A stretch of 17,415 bases of DNA from an uncultured Rhodobiaceae bacterium (GCA_937911445.1 CALDQY010000118.1:1-17415); one strand, 5' to 3'; numbered from the stretch's first letter, positions 9,067 to 15,331 are shown. Program-made: numbers and translations. The notes: generated by a model not told the origin, from the sequence alone.

Positions 9067-9516
9067 TCACCAGCGCAAGCGTAGGTGGCCGTCCACAAAG
9101 TGAGCCTTGACATCGAGGTTCTCTCCAGTGAGTGGAAGAACACGCTCGAGGGAATCATGACCATCTTCATGGATGGTGATTTTGACGCTCGTCTCGTTTT
9201 CACCATTGAGGACGTTGATTTCAACGTCTTCACTTGAGACGCCTCTCATAGGAATGGTGAGTCCATCTGGGTCACGCATGCCGTGCAACTCGTTCAGAAT
9301 CCAATCCAAACGTTGCGATGGCTCCACATCTGCGAGATGTGTTTCAGGCAACATCCCTGCTTGAACAAGGACGTGTGTGTGCATGGCTTGAACTTCATGC
9401 AGATGACTTGCATCTTGGTGAAATTCTTGGTGCAGTGTGTGAGGAGCAGGTGAAAGGTCGGTCAATGTCTCAACCTTTTCTTCTTCAATGAGTTCTATGC
9501 GCTTCCACTCGCTCAT
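9067..9516 (-). CDS. Small Hsp20-like (alpha-crystallin-fold) protein with His-rich N-terminus
   Basis: A 149-residue protein. The start at 9516 is preferred over an in-frame upstream Met at 9588 because a strong Shine-Dalgarno sequence (AGGAGGAG) sits 5 nt before it, whereas the upstream Met would overlap the helicase C-terminus. Residues 93-149 resemble the end of an alpha-crystallin/Hsp20-type domain: alternating beta strands (DVEINVL, SVKITIHE), then RVLPLTGENLDVKAHF and VDGHLRLRW, matching the family pattern of Leu-Pro, Val-x-Ala and a Gly-containing last strand. Residues 26-48 hold seven His, which is unusual. A chaperone-like or protein-interaction role is inferred from fold alone. It follows the helicase by 19 bp, so co-transcription is likely, and it ends 2 bp from the convergent giant gene. 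The general Hsp20-like call is moderate; a CS-type domain is an alternative. Confidence 0.7.
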   Translation of the reverse strand: MSEWKRIELIEEEKVETLTDLSPAPHTLHQEFHQDASHLHEVQAMHTHVLVQAGMLPETHLADVEPSQRLDWILNELHGMRDPDGLTIPMRGVSSEDVEINVLNGENETSVKITIHEDGHDSLERVLPLTGENLDVKAHFVDGHLRLRW

Positions 9517-9530
9517 GGTTTCTCCTCCTG
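9517..9530 (-). promoter_or_regulatory. Strong Shine-Dalgarno site fixing the Hsp20-like start
   Basis: On the minus strand the bases before the ATG at 9516 read CAGGAGGAGAAACC, a near-perfect anti-16S match at a standard 5-nt spacing. It lies between the helicase stop (9536-9538) and the start. This supports translation of the second gene from a shared transcript and decides the start codon. Confidence 0.75.
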
Positions 9531-9535
9531 CTTGA

Positions 9536-11644
9536 TTATGATGAACCTTCGGATTGACGATGGACCCTTGAAAAGAACCGTCGTGCAAAGGATTTGGTCG
9601 TTTCTGGCTCGGTTGACGTGTTCATTCGGATGTCTTTCGGATAGCACTCGATGTAGGTTCGATCAGTGTTGCGCTTGTCCAGGAGGAGAATCAATGCACG
9701 GTCCGCAATGCTCCGAATTGGTCGTCCCATGGCTTGAAGAATGGCGTTGATTGCAGGTTGAGTCGAAGCATAACGCCAAGCATTGGCTCGACCAAATCGC
9801 TCCTCAATGTATGTGCGTAGAGCCTTTTGATGAATGGATGGTGGTGGGTTTGGAATACCTATGCAGGCAACTGCATCCAGCAATCCATTATGATAATCAA
9901 TACCTTCTGATAGCCTCCCGCCAAAGACTCCTGCAAGGAGGATTCGTCGACCAGCTTGTTTTGCGTCCTCGAGCACATCGAGCAATTGATCAACATCCTG
10001 TTTTGACCACGTTCGATCTTCCATTCGAACAACGACGCCATGGAATTGCCCCTCTCCGATGTAATCGTTGAGCATTGAATAGGACGGCGTGAAGACTGCA
10101 ACATGGCCCGGAGATCCATCGCAAAGCGATTGAAGATGGGCACGAATTCGTTGCGTGTTTTCATAGGAACGGTCCTGATATCGTGTTGTAACATCTTTTG
10201 CGACAACGATAGGACGTCGCTGGCTTGCAAAAGGTGAATCGTATTGACGACTGGTCGTTTTGGAATGTCCAATACCGAGTAAATCTGCATACATTTTCGG
10301 AGGATACAATGTGCCAGACATGAGAATACTCCCAGCACACTTCTTGAGAACAGGTCCTGATACCAATCCCGGGTCGAGAAGGTGCGATATAATTCGACCT
10401 TCCTTTCCTTTGGCATCATGCACGTAGACAAGGGCAGTTGTCTCTCCAAAACGCAGCATGTCCTCAAGAAGGTGCCCAATTCGATGGGCGTCGATATCGA
10501 TGTTTGGATTCTCATCATCAGCATCGACCTTGATTTCAACATCGAGAAGAACATCACGCAGAATCTTCAGACGGTCGAGGCCCTGGCCAGGTGATTCAAC
10601 CGTTCCAGTATGTTCCTGTTGGAGTTGTTGTTGTCCGACCTTACCTTCGACCTCATCGCATGATGCAAGGAAGATGTTTCTGAGACGCTCCATGTCGACA
10701 CGGCGCTCCTCAAACTCTGCAGGTTCACTCAATAGGTCTCTGAACAAATCACTGATGCGTCCTCGGCAGACTTTCATTACACTCAATGCCCATGATGTGA
10801 GTGAGGCTTGCAAAAGCAGTCCATCTGAGCCCAAGGATGCCGCAGCCTCGGCGATGGTTTCTGTGTATTCTTCGAGATCGATGGTTGCATTCCGTACCAC
10901 AGTTGGTGTGAATCGACGTTCCATCCCCATTCGGATTCGGTCCGGAAGGTTGTGTGCCTCATCAACAATGACAATGATATTTGAAAGATCAAGTTCCATA
11001 GCATTGAGCGAAGCATCTCGTACAGCGTCGACGAAGAGGTGATTGTAATCGCCGACAAACACATCGGCTGAGGATACGGCTTCTCGTGCAGCTTTCCATG
11101 GACATGTGAGCGTAGGAACGCCATGTTCAGAATGCGTTTGCGCCATTTGAACCAACTCATCAACATGTAATGGATCGGATAGAATCCTCTGGCGTAATCC
11201 TGGTGCTTGCGTGAGGTAAGGTTTGCAGGTGCGCTGCGATCGTGCTTGGCTGCACAAAAGAGAAAACAACGGTGGTGACTCCTTTGCAAACGGTTGAACA
11301 CACATGTTTGATTGTCCAACCATGTCGACCAAACGTACCTTTTCCTGAGGCGGTCGTCGTGCGTTGATTCGACGAACTGTATCGACCACAATCTTGTGTT
11401 GGCTCTGTCGAGAGGTCAAGAAAAAGATGGTACGTGGGCCGTTTGCTGTCCGAGCAGCATCGATGGCCGCTGCTAAGGCAGCTGCTGTTTTTCCGATACC
11501 AGTCGGCGCTGCAGCAAGGTGGTGGCCTCCTTGTTGGAGTGCTTTGAGACAATCATGAATCATCTCGAGTTGGCCTGGTCGAGCCTCTTCGTGTGCAAGG
11601 TAGCGAATCTCTTCCGAAAATGCGGAGGATTCTTCACCTGACAT
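9536..11644 (-). CDS. XPD/Rad3-family ATP-dependent Fe-S DNA helicase
   Basis: A 702-residue superfamily 2 helicase of the XPD/Rad3 (and DinG-related) group, expected to unwind DNA 5'-3' in repair or replication-linked processing. Visible motifs: Walker A APTGIGKT (46-53); a likely 4Fe-4S domain with Cys115, Cys131, Cys140 and Cys181; DEAH box VDEAH (227-231); motif III MSGTL (442-446); motif V GRLSEGIDY (576-584); motif VI QAMGRPIRS (637-645), whose arginines contact ATP. All catalytic motifs and all four expected cysteines are present, so it should be active. Length is somewhat above typical archaeal XPD, with a poorly conserved insertion around 300-385 (GQQQLQQEH, VDADDENPNIDID) and a basic tail after 670. 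The ATG has a TTTAGA box 24-29 nt upstream and no clear ribosome binding site, so transcription is probably leaderless. The Hsp20-like gene follows. Orthology to true XPD against a lineage-specific paralogue is not settled. Confidence 0.93.
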   Translation of the reverse strand: MSGEESSAFSEEIRYLAHEEARPGQLEMIHDCLKALQQGGHHLAAAPTGIGKTAAALAAAIDAARTANGPRTIFFLTSRQSQHKIVVDTVRRINARRPPQEKVRLVDMVGQSNMCVQPFAKESPPLFSLLCSQARSQRTCKPYLTQAPGLRQRILSDPLHVDELVQMAQTHSEHGVPTLTCPWKAAREAVSSADVFVGDYNHLFVDAVRDASLNAMELDLSNIIVIVDEAHNLPDRIRMGMERRFTPTVVRNATIDLEEYTETIAEAAASLGSDGLLLQASLTSWALSVMKVCRGRISDLFRDLLSEPAEFEERRVDMERLRNIFLASCDEVEGKVGQQQLQQEHTGTVESPGQGLDRLKILRDVLLDVEIKVDADDENPNIDIDAHRIGHLLEDMLRFGETTALVYVHDAKGKEGRIISHLLDPGLVSGPVLKKCAGSILMSGTLYPPKMYADLLGIGHSKTTSRQYDSPFASQRRPIVVAKDVTTRYQDRSYENTQRIRAHLQSLCDGSPGHVAVFTPSYSMLNDYIGEGQFHGVVVRMEDRTWSKQDVDQLLDVLEDAKQAGRRILLAGVFGGRLSEGIDYHNGLLDAVACIGIPNPPPSIHQKALRTYIEERFGRANAWRYASTQPAINAILQAMGRPIRSIADRALILLLDKRNTDRTYIECYPKDIRMNTSTEPETTKSFARRFFSRVHRQSEGSS

Positions 11645-11667
11645 AATGGGAGAACAATGACGACCCC

Positions 11668-11673
11668 TCTAAA
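11668..11673 (-). promoter_or_regulatory. TATA-like box of the helicase gene
   Basis: On the minus strand TTTAGA lies 24-29 nt before the ATG at 11644. The same hexamer occurs at an equal distance before the pilin-like gene starting at 16632. This suggests a leaderless transcript for the helicase/Hsp20-like pair. Confidence 0.45.
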
Positions 11674-11754
11674 GGATTCGTGTCGAAAGCATTCGCTGAT
11701 TGTCGTCAAGTGTGCCGTGGAGTGGGGGCCGCGACACGTGTGGGGTTTCCACCG

Positions 11755-11988
11755 TCAAGAGACAGGTGTGGAATCAGAGTCCCCCTGTCCGTCATCCAGG
11801 GGGCTGTGGGGGTTGTGGTGTTGGGGGCCACGGTGGTCACGTTGTGCACGACGGGCACGTATCCGCAAGGTAGCTAGGCCGTGCAGGTTGGACCGGTCCT
11901 GCACAGCATTGAAGGTGGCCTTCGGAAGCGTGTTGTCTTCTTCGTGCCAGATCATCCCCATCCCCTCTCTGCTCTCACCGCTTTTCAT
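11755..11988 (-). CDS. Possible 77-residue protein overlapping the RHH gene stop by ATGA
   Basis: This reading frame starts at an ATG overlapping the RHH regulator stop (ATGA, 11985-11988), an arrangement typical of translational coupling, and ends at 11755. The first half (MKSGESREGMGMIWHEED, then TLPKATFNAVQDRS) could be ordinary protein. The basic stretch ATLRIRARRAQRDHRG is followed by a low-complexity His/Pro/Asp/Ser tail (HHNPHSP, DDGQGDSDS). No family is recognised. Against it: GC is about 60-65% versus about 50% in neighbouring genes, and strong hairpins sit inside the frame, which suits a structured RNA better. I consider coding status open; if real, it would be the second gene of the RHH unit. 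Confidence 0.35.
   Translation of the reverse strand: MKSGESREGMGMIWHEEDNTLPKATFNAVQDRSNLHGLATLRIRARRAQRDHRGPQHHNPHSPLDDGQGDSDSTPVS
11781..11803. repeat. Perfect 7-bp GC hairpin with 9-nt loop
   Basis: CCCCCTG (11781-11787) pairs with CAGGGGG (11797-11803) across a 9-nt loop. Six of the seven pairs are G-C, so it is very stable. It lies within the GC-rich island and inside the doubtful 77-codon frame. No T-run follows on either strand, so it is not a typical bacterial-style terminator. Confidence 0.6.
11881..11904. repeat. Perfect 7-bp hairpin with palindromic loop region
   Basis: GTGCAGG (11881-11887) pairs with CCTGCAC (11898-11904). The centre contains the 10-bp palindrome GGACCGGTCC (11890-11899), which overlaps the 3' arm and offers a competing fold. 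It is the second strong stem in the GC-rich island. Confidence 0.6.
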
Positions 11989-12356
11989 TCGTGGTATTCC
12001 TTGCTTGGTTGTGTCGTAACACGTGCTTCTGCTACGGCATCATTGAGTATGTTTTGTAGGCCAAGTTGCTCGACCTTCTTATCGATGTAAAGTTGCAAGC
12101 CCTCCGAGGCTGCTTGCTCGTGAGTAACGGCGAACAACTCATACAATGAAGCAAGTTGTAACTCCATCTGTCGGCCGATAGGAACACGGACGCTCTTCAT
12201 TCCTGGTAGTTTGGGTTGTCCGTGGAGGAGTTGCTGTATTGCAAGTCGTATGACGTCGGATCGATTGTTCAATCCGTTTTGGCCGATGAGCATGTCCAAA
12301 CCCTGCAACGTGTCCGCATCGAGTCGAATCGATGTGAGTGTGCTTTGGCCGCTCAT
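11985..12356 (-). CDS. Ribbon-helix-helix regulator with a probable second RHH-like unit
   Basis: A 123-residue DNA-binding protein of the ribbon-helix-helix (CopG/MetJ/Arc) type. The first unit has a strand at 6-12 (TLTSIRL), helix A at about 14-26 and helix B at 31-45 (NRSDVIRLAIQQLLH), the family's classic pattern. Residues 54-97 repeat that layout: strand KSVRVPI, helix ELQLASLYELFAV, helix HEQAASEGLQLYIDKKVEQL. This suggests an internal duplication, where most RHH proteins have one unit and dimerise. Residues 98-123 form a short helix and a polar tail. The start at 12356 has an SD-like GAGGGAG upstream and a TATA box at 12393-12398. It is divergent from the TerB-like gene, and repeated half-sites lie between them, so autoregulation and control of the neighbour are likely. 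The first RHH unit is secure; the second is inferred from predicted secondary structure. Confidence 0.85.
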   Translation of the reverse strand: MSGQSTLTSIRLDADTLQGLDMLIGQNGLNNRSDVIRLAIQQLLHGQPKLPGMKSVRVPIGRQMELQLASLYELFAVTHEQAASEGLQLYIDKKVEQLGLQNILNDAVAEARVTTQPSKEYHE

Positions 12357-12380
12357 TTTGCTCCCTCGTAGTAAGTGGTA

Positions 12381-12452
12381 GTATTGCTAAGCATATAAGC
12401 GTATTGCAAAATGTCATACATTTGTAATACAGCCGTGTGAGACGAGTAATAC
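12381..12452. promoter_or_regulatory. Operator-like array of GTATTRC inverted half-sites
   Basis: GTATTGC occurs at 12381-12387 and 12401-12407 on the plus strand. GTAATAC, which reads GTATTAC on the minus strand, occurs at 12424-12430 and 12446-12452. A near copy (GTCATAC) is at 12413-12419. Start-to-start distances of 20, 23 and 22 bp are close to two helical turns, so sites would lie near one face of the DNA. The array surrounds the TATA box of the RHH gene, and the last site overlaps the box of the divergent gene. RHH proteins commonly bind such short repeated half-sites, so autoregulation by the adjacent regulator is the natural inference. Confidence 0.55.
12391..12400 (-). promoter_or_regulatory. 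TATA box of the RHH regulator gene
   Basis: On the minus strand GCTTATATGC contains TTATAT (12393-12398), the best archaeal TATA-box match in the window, 37-42 nt before the ATG at 12356. A TSS about 25 nt downstream would leave a leader of some 12-15 nt, which holds the SD-like GAGGGAG. It lies between the two GTATTGC half-sites, so bound regulator would block it. Confidence 0.6.
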
Positions 12453-12457
12453 TAAAT
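12447..12457 (+). promoter_or_regulatory. TATA-like box of the TerB-like gene
   Basis: TAATACTAAAT lies 23-33 nt before the ATG at 12480, with no SD sequence between, which fits leaderless initiation. It overlaps the GTAATAC half-site at 12446-12452. Confidence 0.45.
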
Positions 12458-12479
12458 CCCATCGCTCAGTCCTGCGTTT

Positions 12480-12917
12480 ATGCTCGCAGACACAACCGCA
12501 AACCGACTTTACCTGCAATTGGTTGAGACCGCTCTTGAAGATTCGATTGTCACCGATGATGAAGCGGCAATTCTCCGAGTTCTTGGTGCCACGCTTGGTG
12601 TCCAACCAAGCGACACCGCTCTGTGCCTATCCATCGCTCGAGGAGAAGAATTGAACCCATTTGGCGAAATGGAACACGTTGAATTGGCCATGGGAACCGT
12701 TTCGACCTACCAATCCGCTCTGATTGCAGCTCTCGATGATGAGGTCATCACAGAGGATGAGTGGGCATTGCTCGATCATCTCCGTCGATTGCTGTTCATT
12801 CAACCCGATCAACATGCCATGATTGAGGAAGCGATTCATGCCATGGCTGAGGTCGATGAGCAAGGCCAGAGGCGTATTGAACGACTTGAGCGCTTCATGA
12901 CTGTCTGCCCTCTGTGA
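12480..12917 (+). CDS. Duplicated helical TerB-like / EF-hand-like protein
   Basis: A 145-residue acidic, all-helical protein without signal peptide or membrane helix, so cytoplasmic. Two related halves are visible: residues 11-55, with ALEDSIVTDDEAAILRVL, and 77-122, with ALDDEVITEDEWALLDHL. Both share Y, then A-L-x-D-x-x-(I/V)-T-x-D-E, a leucine-rich helix and a Q-P-(S/D)-(D/Q) turn. The D-x-x-(I/V)-T-x-D/E-E pattern resembles TerB-like (tellurite-resistance family) domains, which have an acidic metal-binding-like turn between helices. The actual function is unknown. It has its own promoter box and is divergent from the RHH regulator across an operator-like array, so it may be a regulated target. 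Residues 123-145 form a charged helix (EQGQRRIERLERFM). The TerB-like assignment is an inference from pattern; the duplication is clear. Confidence 0.75.
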   Translation: MLADTTANRLYLQLVETALEDSIVTDDEAAILRVLGATLGVQPSDTALCLSIARGEELNPFGEMEHVELAMGTVSTYQSALIAALDDEVITEDEWALLDHLRRLLFIQPDQHAMIEEAIHAMAEVDEQGQRRIERLERFMTVCPL

Positions 12918-12990
12918 CCCTTTTGAAACGGCATTTGGGCTACCCATTCAATGACAACCATTAGAAACACTTTGAGGGTCGAGAGACTCA

Positions 12991-12996
12991 AGGTGG
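12991..12996 (+). promoter_or_regulatory. Shine-Dalgarno site of gdhA
   Basis: AGGTGG sits 9 nt before the ATG at 13006. Unlike several genes here, gdhA therefore appears to have a leader. The 88-bp gap upstream (12918-13005) holds no clear TATA box that I can place with confidence. Confidence 0.55.
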
Positions 12997-13005
12997 AAAC
13001 CCCTT

Positions 13006-14361
13006 ATGCAAATTGTCAAAGAAATCTATGATGCAGTTGTCGCCCGTGATCCTGAACAACCTGAATTTCATCAGGCAGTGTGGGAGGTCCTCGAGAGTCT
13101 AGGTCCTGCATTGGAACGCCACCCTGAGTACATTGACATGGTGAAGCGTGTTGTTGAGCCAGAGCGTCTCATTCACTTCCGAGTTCCTTGGGTTGATGAC
13201 AATGGTAACGAACACGTCAACCGTGGATTCCGAATCCAATTCAACGGTGCCATTGGTCCATACAAGGGTGGACTTCGATTCCATCCATCCGTCAATGCGT
13301 CAATTCTCAAGTTCCTAGCATTCGAGCAGATTTTCAAGAACAGCCTCACTGGCCTTCCAATGGGCGGTGGAAAGGGTGGTTCAGACTTTGATCCAAAGGG
13401 CAAGAGCGATGCTGAAGTCATGCGCTTTTGCCAATCCTTCATGATGGAACTTTGGCGCCACATTGGCCAAGATTGCGACGTCCCTGCCGGTGACATCGGT
13501 GTCGGTGGTCGAGAGATTGGATACATGTACGGAATGTACCGTAAACTCCGCAATGAGTTCCAAGCCGGTGTCCTCACCGGAAAAGGACTCTCTTACGGTG
13601 GTTCATTGATTCGACCAGAAGCAACAGGATACGGTCTTGTGTACTTCGCTCGTGAAATGCTCGCTGCTCAAGGTGAATCCTTTGAAGGAAAGCTTGTATC
13701 GATTTCAGGTTCTGGAAACGTTGCTCAGTTCGCTTGCGAGAAGGTTCTCGATCTTGGTGGCAAGCCTGTTACCATGTCTGATTCGAGTGGATTCATCCAC
13801 GACCCTGCTGGTATCGACCGCGAAAAGTTGGCTTGGATCATGGATCTCAAGAACAACCGACGAGGTCGCATCTCTGAGTATGCCGCACATTTTGACGGTG
13901 TTACGTTCACAGCATCAGCACCAGAACCAACTCCGAACGGTCTCTGGGGAATCAACGTCGATGTTGCTCTACCTTGTGCAACACAGAACGAACTCAACGG
14001 GCCTGAAGCACAAATGCTCGTCGACAACAACGTCATGGCCGTTGCAGAAGGTGCCAACATGCCTTGTACGCCTGAAGCCGTTGAAGTCTTCCAGAAGAAC
14101 AATGTCCTCTTCGCTCCAGGAAAGGCAAGCAATGCTGGCGGTGTTGCAACCTCTGGACTTGAAATGAGTCAAAACTCACTCCGACTCGCATGGACTCGTG
14201 AAGAAGTCGATGCGCGACTTGATGCCATCATGGTCGGAATTCACAAGGCCGCCTACGAGACAGCCAAGGAATACGGTCGAGACGGAGACTACGTCTTTGG
14301 CGCGAACGTTGCAGGCTTCCTCAAGATTGCTGAGGCCATGAAAGCACAAGGCGTTATTTGA
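13006..14361 (+). CDS. gdhA: Glutamate dehydrogenase, bacterial GdhA type (probably NADP-dependent)
   Basis: A 451-residue glutamate dehydrogenase that interconverts 2-oxoglutarate plus ammonium and glutamate, linking nitrogen assimilation to the TCA cycle in the cytoplasm. Substrate-site residues are visible: Lys88 in PYKGGLRF, Lys111 in FEQIFKNS, catalytic Lys123 in MGGGKGGSDFDPKG and Asp163 in DVPAGDIGVGGRE. The Rossmann nucleotide-binding segment VSISGSGNVAQFA covers 232-244. Other hallmarks are SLIRPEATGYG, ALPCATQNEL, VAEGANMP and APGKASNAGGVATSGLEM. Length and these blocks match the roughly 450-residue hexameric GdhA of Escherichia coli more than the shorter typical archaeal enzymes, suggesting past transfer from bacteria. 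Codon use and GC resemble its neighbours, so any transfer is old. It is complete and looks functional. Its stop lies 1 bp from the convergent membrane protein gene. NADP preference is inferred from the subfamily, not from a coenzyme residue. Confidence 0.97.
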   Translation: MQIVKEIYDAVVARDPEQPEFHQAVWEVLESLGPALERHPEYIDMVKRVVEPERLIHFRVPWVDDNGNEHVNRGFRIQFNGAIGPYKGGLRFHPSVNASILKFLAFEQIFKNSLTGLPMGGGKGGSDFDPKGKSDAEVMRFCQSFMMELWRHIGQDCDVPAGDIGVGGREIGYMYGMYRKLRNEFQAGVLTGKGLSYGGSLIRPEATGYGLVYFAREMLAAQGESFEGKLVSISGSGNVAQFACEKVLDLGGKPVTMSDSSGFIHDPAGIDREKLAWIMDLKNNRRGRISEYAAHFDGVTFTASAPEPTPNGLWGINVDVALPCATQNELNGPEAQMLVDNNVMAVAEGANMPCTPEAVEVFQKNNVLFAPGKASNAGGVATSGLEMSQNSLRLAWTREEVDARLDAIMVGIHKAAYETAKEYGRDGDYVFGANVAGFLKIAEAMKAQGVI

Positions 14362-14362
14362 T

Positions 14363-14818
14363 TCAACTAGCGAAAAGGACGCTTAACATCCCAAGCGTTC
14401 CTACGATGATGAGAAAGACTGCCAATACGATGTTTGTAATCGCCCATCCAGTTCCTTGTCCGTAGGATTGATTGTGTTGTATCATGTTGTAATAGAAGAT
14501 GATTTCACACACAAAGGCTGCATTGAAGAACATACAGCAGGTTCCGTAGCCAATGTTGAACCACGCATCGCTGTTACCGTCGAGTGCGACAATGAAGGAT
14601 ATGAAGTAAACAAGAATGCCAATCGTAACCAACGCTGAACTGATGATTCGGGTTGGATGGCGGAACTTAGGCATTTGAATGTACATGATGTTCTGTTGCA
14701 TAATAGGTTGAAATGGCTGTGCACCATAGGGAATTCCAGCCTGTTGTCCTGCACTGATTGTGACAGGTTGTGGGGTTTGGATTTCACCAACAATCTGGTT
14801 GTTCTGATCCCCTTGCAT
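14363..14818 (-). CDS. Three-helix membrane protein, tandem paralogue A
   Basis: A 151-residue protein of unknown function. Residues 1-45 are Gln/Pro-rich and probably disordered (TPQPVTISAGQQ, YGAQPFQPIMQQ). A basic juxtamembrane motif MPKFRHPTR (49-57) precedes three likely membrane helices at about 58-79, 88-111 and 125-149. The second helix holds GYGTCCMFFNAAFVCEIIFYY followed by MIQHNQ. The neighbouring upstream gene encodes a clear paralogue sharing P-KF-HP-R, CCM-FN-AFV-E--FY and QHN. A TTAATT box 24-29 nt before the ATG at 14818 suggests its own leaderless transcript, though readthrough from the upstream gene is possible. It lies downstream of archaellin/pilin-like genes on the same strand, so a role in the cell surface or filament apparatus is possible but unproven. 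I recognise no named family. Confidence 0.85.
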   Translation of the reverse strand: MQGDQNNQIVGEIQTPQPVTISAGQQAGIPYGAQPFQPIMQQNIMYIQMPKFRHPTRIISSALVTIGILVYFISFIVALDGNSDAWFNIGYGTCCMFFNAAFVCEIIFYYNMIQHNQSYGQGTGWAITNIVLAVFLIIVGTLGMLSVLFAS

Positions 14819-14841
14819 AGCGGGTTCTATTCATCCGTCCC

Positions 14842-14847
14842 AATTAA
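14842..14847 (-). promoter_or_regulatory. TATA-like box before membrane paralogue A
   Basis: On the minus strand TTAATT lies 24-29 nt before the ATG at 14818, within the 66-bp gap between the two paralogues. The position fits leaderless transcription; the sequence is a weak match. Confidence 0.3.
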
Positions 14848-14884
14848 CGACTTCGCCGAATGGAAAGTCAGTTGCTTAGACCAA

Positions 14885-15331
14885 TCAGAACGACGAATTT
14901 CCAATTAAAAGGGCCACACCTGCTATGGTGAGGGCAACAAAAAAAACGATGTTGAATACAGTTGAAAAATTACTTTTCCTGGTTTCTTTGTTGTGCTGAA
15001 AGAGATGCGAGTAGAATACAACTTCTGAGACAAAAGCAATGTTGAAAATCATGCAACAACTTTTGATGGCAGTCTCCAACAGAAACAAATCAGATTTTGC
15101 GAAGGCTGATGCAAAGAAAAACAGGAATGTGACAAGCGCTATTGTCACTGCAAAAGAGCTAACAAGACGCGAAGGGTGTTTGAACTTAGGAGCTCGAATA
15201 AACACAATGCTCTGTCCAGTTTCCTCCGTATGGTCTTGTCGTGAAATGCTCGATGCTTCGAATGCTGGATTGATCAAAACGGGCTGAGGTGCCGTCGACT
15301 CATCTTGGACAACCTCATCGGAGTTTGGCAT
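14885..15331 (-). CDS. Three-helix membrane protein, tandem paralogue B
   Basis: A 148-residue paralogue of the next gene downstream. The N-terminal 40 residues are polar and acidic (EVVQDEST, HTEETGQ). The shared motif APKFKHPSR (47-55) precedes helices at about 57-79, 89-111 and 124-144. Conserved with its partner are the adjacent cysteines Cys92-Cys93 in SCCMIFNIAFVSEVVFY and the QHNKE after helix 2. The soluble tails differ (acidic here, Gln/Pro-rich there), so the membrane core is the conserved part. The gene starts 31 bp after the stop of a pilin-like gene; a CATATTTT box 21-28 nt before the ATG may give it a separate promoter. Function unknown. Tandem duplication followed by divergence is the likely origin. 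Confidence 0.85.
   Translation of the reverse strand: MPNSDEVVQDESTAPQPVLINPAFEASSISRQDHTEETGQSIVFIRAPKFKHPSRLVSSFAVTIALVTFLFFFASAFAKSDLFLLETAIKSCCMIFNIAFVSEVVFYSHLFQHNKETRKSNFSTVFNIVFFVALTIAGVALLIGNSSF

Larger units (their letters stand above)
11645..11984. other. GC-rich, hairpin-rich island between helicase and RHH genes
   Basis: By hand count bases 11701-11880 are about 63-65% GC, against about 48% in a sampled part of gdhA and 53% in the RHH gene. G- and C-runs are frequent (GGGGG at 11734, 11801 and 11823; CCCCC at 11781). It holds two perfect 7-bp-stem hairpins (11781-11803 and 11881-11904) and a near-palindrome at 11840-11853. Part is covered by the doubtful 77-codon frame at 11755-11988. 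The last 110 bp before the helicase ATG are non-coding and carry its promoter box. I searched by eye for the conserved cores of RNase P RNA and SRP RNA and found neither. It may be an unrecognised structured RNA, an unusual small gene, or foreign DNA. Confidence 0.5.

Noticed and set aside
9067..9588. Longer form of the Hsp20-like protein starting at 9588
   Set aside because: The extra 24 residues would overlap the helicase C-terminus and there is no ribosome binding site there, while a strong SD precedes the Met at 9516.
9859..10557. 232-codon frame on the minus strand within the helicase gene
   Set aside because: Lies wholly within the helicase in another frame; the helicase frame carries all catalytic motifs and this one shows none.
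11645..11984. RNase P RNA or SRP RNA in the GC-rich island
   Set aside because: The conserved RNase P core (GAGGAAAGUCC, ACAGA) and the SRP helix 8 signature (GGAA loop followed by GGGAGCAG-like strand) were not found on either strand by eye. A covariance search would be needed to exclude a divergent form.
11657..12019. 120-codon plus-strand frame across the GC-rich island
   Set aside because: Composition is rich in Trp, Cys and Arg with no domain pattern, and it overlaps the end of the RHH gene antisense. It looks like a chance frame in GC-rich DNA.
13637..14167. 176-codon plus-strand frame inside gdhA
   Set aside because: Shadow of the glutamate dehydrogenase frame, which keeps all conserved blocks without interruption.
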